Source: CAYRHS01 sp964424125
GTDB lineage: Bacteria > Actinomycetota > Acidimicrobiia > IMCC26256 > JAOSJL01
Length of the DNA: 16,618 nucleotides
NCBI GenBank assembly: GCA_964424125.1
Contig: CAYRHS010000064.1
Location: 1-16,618 of the forward strand
Direction: 5' to 3'
Shown piece after piece: positions 12,595 through 16,618 of the stretch. The notes beneath the pieces were generated by a model, which worked only from the letters and a program-made list of their open reading frames with translations, made no database searches and was not told the DNA's origin. The position numbers were made by a program, and so were the translations under genes. Numbering within the stretch: position 1 is the stretch's first letter; every line of letters starts with the position of its first letter.

Positions 12595-15315
12595 ATGAGC
12601 AGCGCGCCACCGAGCCGGGCCCGTCGGCCCACCCCCACGGTCGTGGTCTCCGGTGACGTCACGGTCGACTGGAACCTGGCTCGGCGGGCTCCGCGGGAGT
12701 CAGGTGGCGGTTGGCATCGCGACCTGGGTGCGCGGTCGAGTTGCCAGCGCGGTGGCGCTGCGCTTCTCGCCGATCTCACGAGGGCGGCACTGGGGGGCCC
12801 GGGCAGCGGGGGCTCGGACCCGCGGGTGCTCGACCCCGATACCGCCGCCGAGCGGATGTCTCCCGACGAGGAGCGCAGCTCGCATTCCTACGCCATCTGG
12901 ACCCCGAGCGAGGTGCGGCGTGGCGGGCGTGGCCGGGTCTGGCGCGTCGAACAATCCATAGGTCTCGACCGCGCAAGAACGGACGCGGCGGTGCGCGAGG
13001 AATGGGAGCGGCTCGCCCTCGAGCTCCCGAAGGCCGACGTAATCGTGCTCGATGACGAGGACCTGGGCTTCCGCGACCATTCCGACCCTGGGTTGTGGGC
13101 CCGTGTCGCGGACGGCGGCCAAGACCCGTGGATGCTGCTCAAGACCTCGCGCCCGGTCGCTCGAGGTCCACTCTGGGAGCACTTGCGCGAGCACTGCCCG
13201 CAGCGGCTGGTGACACTGATGACGATCAACGACCTGCGCGGTGGCGACGTCTGGGTCAGCCGTGAGCTGTCCTGGGAGCGTACTGCTCAAGACCTCTTCT
13301 GGGAGCTGGTGCACAACCCGCTCGTGAACGGCCTCTCTCGCTGCGCCCACAGCGTGTTCTCCTTCGGTGCCGCCGGGGCACTGCTGCTCACCGGCTCTCC
13401 AGCCGACACGGAGCCGGTGGCCCCGCGCCTCACGTTGCTCTTCGATCCCGAGGAGATCGAAGGCACGTGGGAATCCGAGCGGCCGGGGGCGATGATCGGC
13501 ACCACGACCTGTCTCGCCGCCTCGCTCGCGCGCGAGTTGGCCACCGCCCCCGAGGAGCCGGACCTGGTGCAGGCGATCGGCTCAGGGGTGGGCGCGCTCC
13601 GGCGCCTCTGGGATCAGGGCTACGGAAACGCCGATGAGGGGATGGAGATCGCCTTTCCATTCGCCGCCGTCGCCGAGCAGATTGTCGCCGGATCGAACTC
13701 CCTGGCGCGGGCCGCAGTCGCTGATCCCTCCCGCCTCGCGCTGGCGCCCGAGTCCGAGAGCGAACCGAACGGCGGGCACGGGGTGGCCGGTGGGCGCTCG
13801 ACTCTGGGGGTAACGGCAGAAAGGGATACAGCCGGAGCCGATCGCCACTGGACGATCCTCGAGGACCGTTACCGTGGCGACCTGCTCGGGGTGGCGGAGG
13901 AGGTCGTCAGGCATGGGCCGGAGATTGCTCTCAAGGACGTGCCGCTGGGGCAGTTCGGGAAGCTGCTGACCGTCGATCGCGGCGAGATCGAGAGCTTGCG
14001 AGCCGTGCAGACGCTGATCGCTGAGTACTGTCGCTCTTCTCTGCCGAAGCCGCTGTCGATCGGCGTATTTGGTGCCCCGGGTTCGGGGAAGTCGTTCGTC
14101 ATGGTCCAGCTGGCGCAGTTGGTCGGCGCCGAGCGGATCAGCGACAAGATCGATTTCAACCTCTCTCAGTTCGGCTCGATCGAAGACCTCCACGACGCCT
14201 TCCATCAGGTGCGCGATGTGAGGCTCTCAGGTGCGATCCCGCTCGTCTGTTGGGACGAGTTCGACGCTAGCTTCCAGGGCGAGGAGTTGGGCTGGCTTCG
14301 TTACTTCCTCGCCCCGATGGAGGACGGGGTTTTTCGTCAGGGCCAGGTGCTTCACCCGATCGGCCGGGCGATCTTCGTCTTCGCCGGCGGGACCAGCGAT
14401 CGCCTGGAGCGCTTCGGCCTGGGCGTCGATGAGGACGCGTTCCGGTCCTGCAAGGGCCCTGACTTCGTCAGCAGGCTGAAGGGCTATGTGAACGTCCTCG
14501 GCTGCAACCCCCGCGAGGATGAGCCTGACCCACACCATCTGGTCCGGCGGGCGATCTGGCTGCGCAAGCTCCTCGAGCGCGAGGCTCCCCGGCTCTTCGA
14601 CCGAGGCGGCGTGCTTCGGATCGACCGCGGGGTGCTGCGCGCGTTCCTCGAGACCCGACGGTATGGTCACGGTGGCCGCTCGATGGAGGCGATCGTCACG
14701 GCGAGCTACCTCTCCGGTGAGACCTCCTACCAGCGCTCGAGTCTGCCCTCCGCGACCCAGCTCGACCTGCACGTCGACGGACGCGAGTTCCTCTCCCTGG
14801 TGCAGCGGATCGACCTCGAGGGGGACCTGCTGGAGCTCTTGGCCGAGGCGACCCATGAGATCTACTGCGAGGATCTGCGCGAGAGGCAGGCGCCAAGCAG
14901 CGGCCTCGTCCCGTGGCGCGAGCTACCCGAGCATCTCAAGGAGCAGAACCGCGCGGCGGTCCGTGACATACCCGAGAAGCTGGCACAGATCAACCACGTG
15001 ATGATCCCCGCCCGTGGCGAGGACGCCCGGCCCGACTTCCCCACTGAGACTGAGGAAGCGCTCGCTCGCCACGAGCATGAGCGATTCGTGCGGGCGAAGC
15101 TCGAGGAGGGTTGGCGCCCCGGCCCAGAGGAAGACGAGCGGATGAAGATCGACCCGAGCCTCGTCCCCTGGGAGGAGCTTCCAGAGGACGAGCGCGACAA
15201 GGACCGAGCTCAGGTACGCGGGATCCCCCGCATCCTCGCCCGAGCCGGATACGCGGTGGTTCGCTGCTCACGTGAGAGTGACTTCAGCTCCTCCCGGAAT
15301 CGCAGAAGCAACTGA
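12595..15315 (+). CDS. Ribokinase-like domain + P-loop ATPase + RyR module
   Basis: A 906-residue soluble protein; ATG at 12595 with GAGGG about 11 bases upstream. Residues 14-345 resemble a ribokinase/PfkB fold: VVVSGDVTVDWNL, GGAALLADL, ADVIVLDDEDLGFR, WMLLKTSRPV and PGAMIGTTTCLAASLA. This last block sits where kinases have GAGD, and the catalytic Asp is absent, so this may be a ligand-binding pseudokinase. Residues 485-700 are an AAA-like ATPase with Walker A GAPGSGKS (493-500), Walker B IPLVCWDEFD (548-557) and a sensor-like strand AIFVFAGGTSD. Residues 747-890 are the RyR module: HEIY, LVPWRELPEHLKEQNRAAV, then RHEHERFVRAKLEEGWRPG and LVPWEELPEDERDKDRAQVR. The module aligns with the C-terminus of the protein at 3063-4889. 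Likely a cytoplasmic ATP-driven switch with two candidate ligand pockets; substrate unknown. Confidence 0.88.
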   Translation: MSSAPPSRARRPTPTVVVSGDVTVDWNLARRAPRESGGGWHRDLGARSSCQRGGAALLADLTRAALGGPGSGGSDPRVLDPDTAAERMSPDEERSSHSYAIWTPSEVRRGGRGRVWRVEQSIGLDRARTDAAVREEWERLALELPKADVIVLDDEDLGFRDHSDPGLWARVADGGQDPWMLLKTSRPVARGPLWEHLREHCPQRLVTLMTINDLRGGDVWVSRELSWERTAQDLFWELVHNPLVNGLSRCAHSVFSFGAAGALLLTGSPADTEPVAPRLTLLFDPEEIEGTWESERPGAMIGTTTCLAASLARELATAPEEPDLVQAIGSGVGALRRLWDQGYGNADEGMEIAFPFAAVAEQIVAGSNSLARAAVADPSRLALAPESESEPNGGHGVAGGRSTLGVTAERDTAGADRHWTILEDRYRGDLLGVAEEVVRHGPEIALKDVPLGQFGKLLTVDRGEIESLRAVQTLIAEYCRSSLPKPLSIGVFGAPGSGKSFVMVQLAQLVGAERISDKIDFNLSQFGSIEDLHDAFHQVRDVRLSGAIPLVCWDEFDASFQGEELGWLRYFLAPMEDGVFRQGQVLHPIGRAIFVFAGGTSDRLERFGLGVDEDAFRSCKGPDFVSRLKGYVNVLGCNPREDEPDPHHLVRRAIWLRKLLEREAPRLFDRGGVLRIDRGVLRAFLETRRYGHGGRSMEAIVTASYLSGETSYQRSSLPSATQLDLHVDGREFLSLVQRIDLEGDLLELLAEATHEIYCEDLRERQAPSSGLVPWRELPEHLKEQNRAAVRDIPEKLAQINHVMIPARGEDARPDFPTETEEALARHEHERFVRAKLEEGWRPGPEEDERMKIDPSLVPWEELPEDERDKDRAQVRGIPRILARAGYAVVRCSRESDFSSSRNRRSN

Positions 15316-15394
15316 GCGCTGGGAAAGAAGAGCCGAGTCCACCAACGTCCGAGCTCTCGCTTGTTCCACAACTCCCGCGGGCAGGCTGCGCGCA

Positions 15395-15628
15395 GGACTC
15401 CGCGACTCGCGGCCCGTCGGTGACGTTCGAGGATGCCCGCTGTCGTCCGCCGCACCAGGCGTGGCGCAGGTTCTCTCCTCGTCCCGTACAAGTATTCGAC
15501 GCCGCGCGCGAGCGATGCTCGTGCAGCACACCGACCGCGGCGTGGAGACCCCGTCCGAGAAGGAGGCGCTCGCCGCCGTCGAAGCGGCCACGGGCGCGGA
15601 GTGCGAACGCAGGAGTAGCACCCCGTGA
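15395..15628 (+). pseudogene. Decayed beta-carbonic anhydrase fragment
   Basis: Pieces in different frames recall the beta-carbonic anhydrase core. GDV-EDAR-VVR can be read around 15418-15455 if single bases are skipped (family form GDxxVIRNAGG). In one frame RARAMLVQHTDRGVETPSEK, then EALAAVEAATGAE, runs to a stop at 15628 (family form HTDCG followed by an acidic helix). The zinc-ligand Cys of HTDCG is Arg here (CGC at 15536-15538). The N-terminal CxDxR motif is not readable and the C-terminal half is absent. It is non-functional if the assignment is right; the similarity is short. Confidence 0.45.
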
Positions 15629-15668
15629 TGATGCCGCTTCAAGGTCGCGTGGAGGGTCTCAGGAGGCT

Positions 15669-16020
15669 CGTCCGTCTGGCCTCGGCCATCGACGGGACTG
15701 TGAGCTGCCCGTCGTAGTACGGACCTTCAAGACTGCTGGCTCACCTCCCTCCGGTGCGACGAGGTCCAGGCGCGCAGGCAGTTTCCGAATCTGCACGTGT
15801 TCCCGCTCCTCGACCACGCTTGTAGCGCGGTCGCGCTCTTTGGTGACACTCGGGAGGCGATTGCCCGTGCCCTTCACGACGGCTACATACGGGAACAGGC
15901 CGAGCAGCGCGCGACCCCAGAGACGAACCCAGCGATGGTCGCAGGGAGAAACTGCCGGAGTCGCTCGGGAGTCAAACCGCGACCAGGCCGACCACATAAG
16001 TGTCTTCTTCGAGTTCGGTG
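15669..16020 (+). pseudogene. Decayed partial copy of the RCK-RyR gene
   Basis: This DNA aligns with about 4190-4580 of the intact gene, with several single-base indels and one deletion of about 60 bp. In the frame from 15797, 38 of 48 residues match (VFPLLDHACSAVALFGDTRE against VFPLLDRTCSAEALLGGTRE, continuing to PETNPAMV). Upstream, VVVRTF and the FPNLHV region are in another frame. Downstream the LPESLRESNRDQADHI region is shifted again. The TM, first RCK and final RyR parts are absent. A former paralogue, not a recent duplication. Confidence 0.85.
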
Positions 16021-16074
16021 ACGTTGCTGCTGTAGGGCGGCCCGGCCCCCGCGATGGTCAGCTCTTCCGAGCTC

Positions 16075-16419
16075 CTAACCCAACCACTCCCCGATTCCGC
16101 TCCATCGCATTTCCAGATTGCGCGCGTGTTGTCTGTTCATGGCAGCGAATCGCTCATGCGCGGCGAGCATCAGAGGCATCCCACCTACTTCGTGGATCGC
16201 CTTTCCTATCTCTCGAATCTGCGCTGCGGCGGGAGCGTCGCGGGGTACCCCCTCGGGCCAACCGCACTCCTTGAAGTTCTGGAGCATCGTTGTCAGTTGC
16301 GCTTCCTATGCCGTGCTGCCGTCCGCGTAGGTGGCCCCGTACCGCTGATCGGACTCTTCGAGCTCGACTCTCGTCGTTGTACTGTCCACGCTCGCGAAGC
16401 GGTACGTGTTATCTGCCAT
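16075..16419 (-). pseudogene. Small unknown protein interrupted by an in-frame TAG
   Basis: From ATG at 16419 the frame reads MADNTYRFASVDSTTTRVEL, EESDQRYGATYADGSTA, then TAG at 16308-16306, then in the same frame EAQLTTMLQNFKECGWPEGV through IGKAIHEVGGMPLMLAAHER to RWSGIGEWLG and a stop at 16075. Both halves look like real protein and join without a frame change, so one point mutation explains the break: 114 codons would become 37 plus 76. GGAGGG lies directly before the ATG, too close for a good RBS, so the true start may be upstream in the open frame (to 16530). Unknown family. The alternative is two short coupled genes, the second from ATG at 16287. Beyond 16420 I see nothing else. Confidence 0.55.
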
Positions 16420-16618
16420 CCCTCCGCCAGTCGTCACCGCTTTTTCGGGAACGCCACTCGCGATCCTCGAAGACCTACCCACTCCTCCGGCCCATTGGAT
16501 CGTTGCGCCCTCCTCCCATCCCGAACTCACGCTGGCTACGTCGCCGAACCCCCCGTACCACTTTGAACCGCGCCGGGTTTCATAGAGGCTCGTTGGTCTG
16601 TGAACCGGCCATCTCGGC

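Noticed and set aside
12700..13350. Minus-strand open frames opposite the ribokinase-like domain
   Set aside because: The plus strand is one 906-codon frame with recognisable domains; the minus frames lack motifs and RBS.

Overview
The window is high-GC DNA that reads as an uncultured actinobacterium. The signs are strong G/C third-position bias, GTG starts, lipoproteins whose lipobox is followed by an acidic or Glu/Thr-rich linker, a MauE-DsbA oxidoreductase and single-pass proteins with low-complexity linkers. An Acidimicrobiia-like origin is possible but not shown. No rRNA, tRNA, insertion sequence or CRISPR array was seen.

Layout. (1) 1-3060 is a patchy edge. It has a minus-strand coding remnant, a plus-strand remnant in three frames, a frameshifted lipoprotein, two intact divergent lipoproteins (1179-1592 minus, 1783-2283 plus) and a short lectin-like repeat ORF. 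(2) 3063-4889 (+) encodes a protein with two membrane segments, two TrkA-N/RCK-like nucleotide-binding domains and a C-terminal ryanodine-receptor (RyR) domain. (3) 4953-9359 (-) is a TIR block. Three proteins share a TIR-TM-ectodomain plan and differ in the ectodomain: a Cys-rich duplicated repeat, a YVTN-type beta-propeller and an Ig/CARDB-like domain. A PH-like protein follows the last. The first two TIR genes overlap as ATGA. The third is preceded by a copy of the promoter and first codons of the first. (4) 9673-10803 (+) is a MauE-DsbA fusion. (5) 10825-11791 (-) holds two coupled genes for membrane-anchored coiled-coil proteins. (6) 12018-12445 (+) is a frameshifted paralogue of the lipoprotein at 1179-1592. 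(7) 12595-15315 (+) encodes a ribokinase-like domain, a P-loop ATPase and a second RyR module. (8) 15316-16618 is a graveyard: a decayed beta-carbonic anhydrase piece, a decayed partial copy of the 3063-4889 gene, and a small gene interrupted by TAG.

Working model (inference). TIR domains often cleave NAD+ or make cyclic ADP-ribose variants. RyR domains and RCK domains are candidate ligand or nucleotide sensors. Three membrane TIR proteins that sample the outside with different ectodomains, next to a channel-like RCK-RyR protein and an ATPase-RyR protein, suggest a signalling or defence module. External stimuli would control TIR activity, and a nucleotide messenger would gate the RyR proteins. 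Two paralogous lipoproteins and pieces of the RyR gene lie on both sides of the locus, which points to repeated duplication and decay as seen in conflict-system islands. I recognise no named system that matches this gene set.
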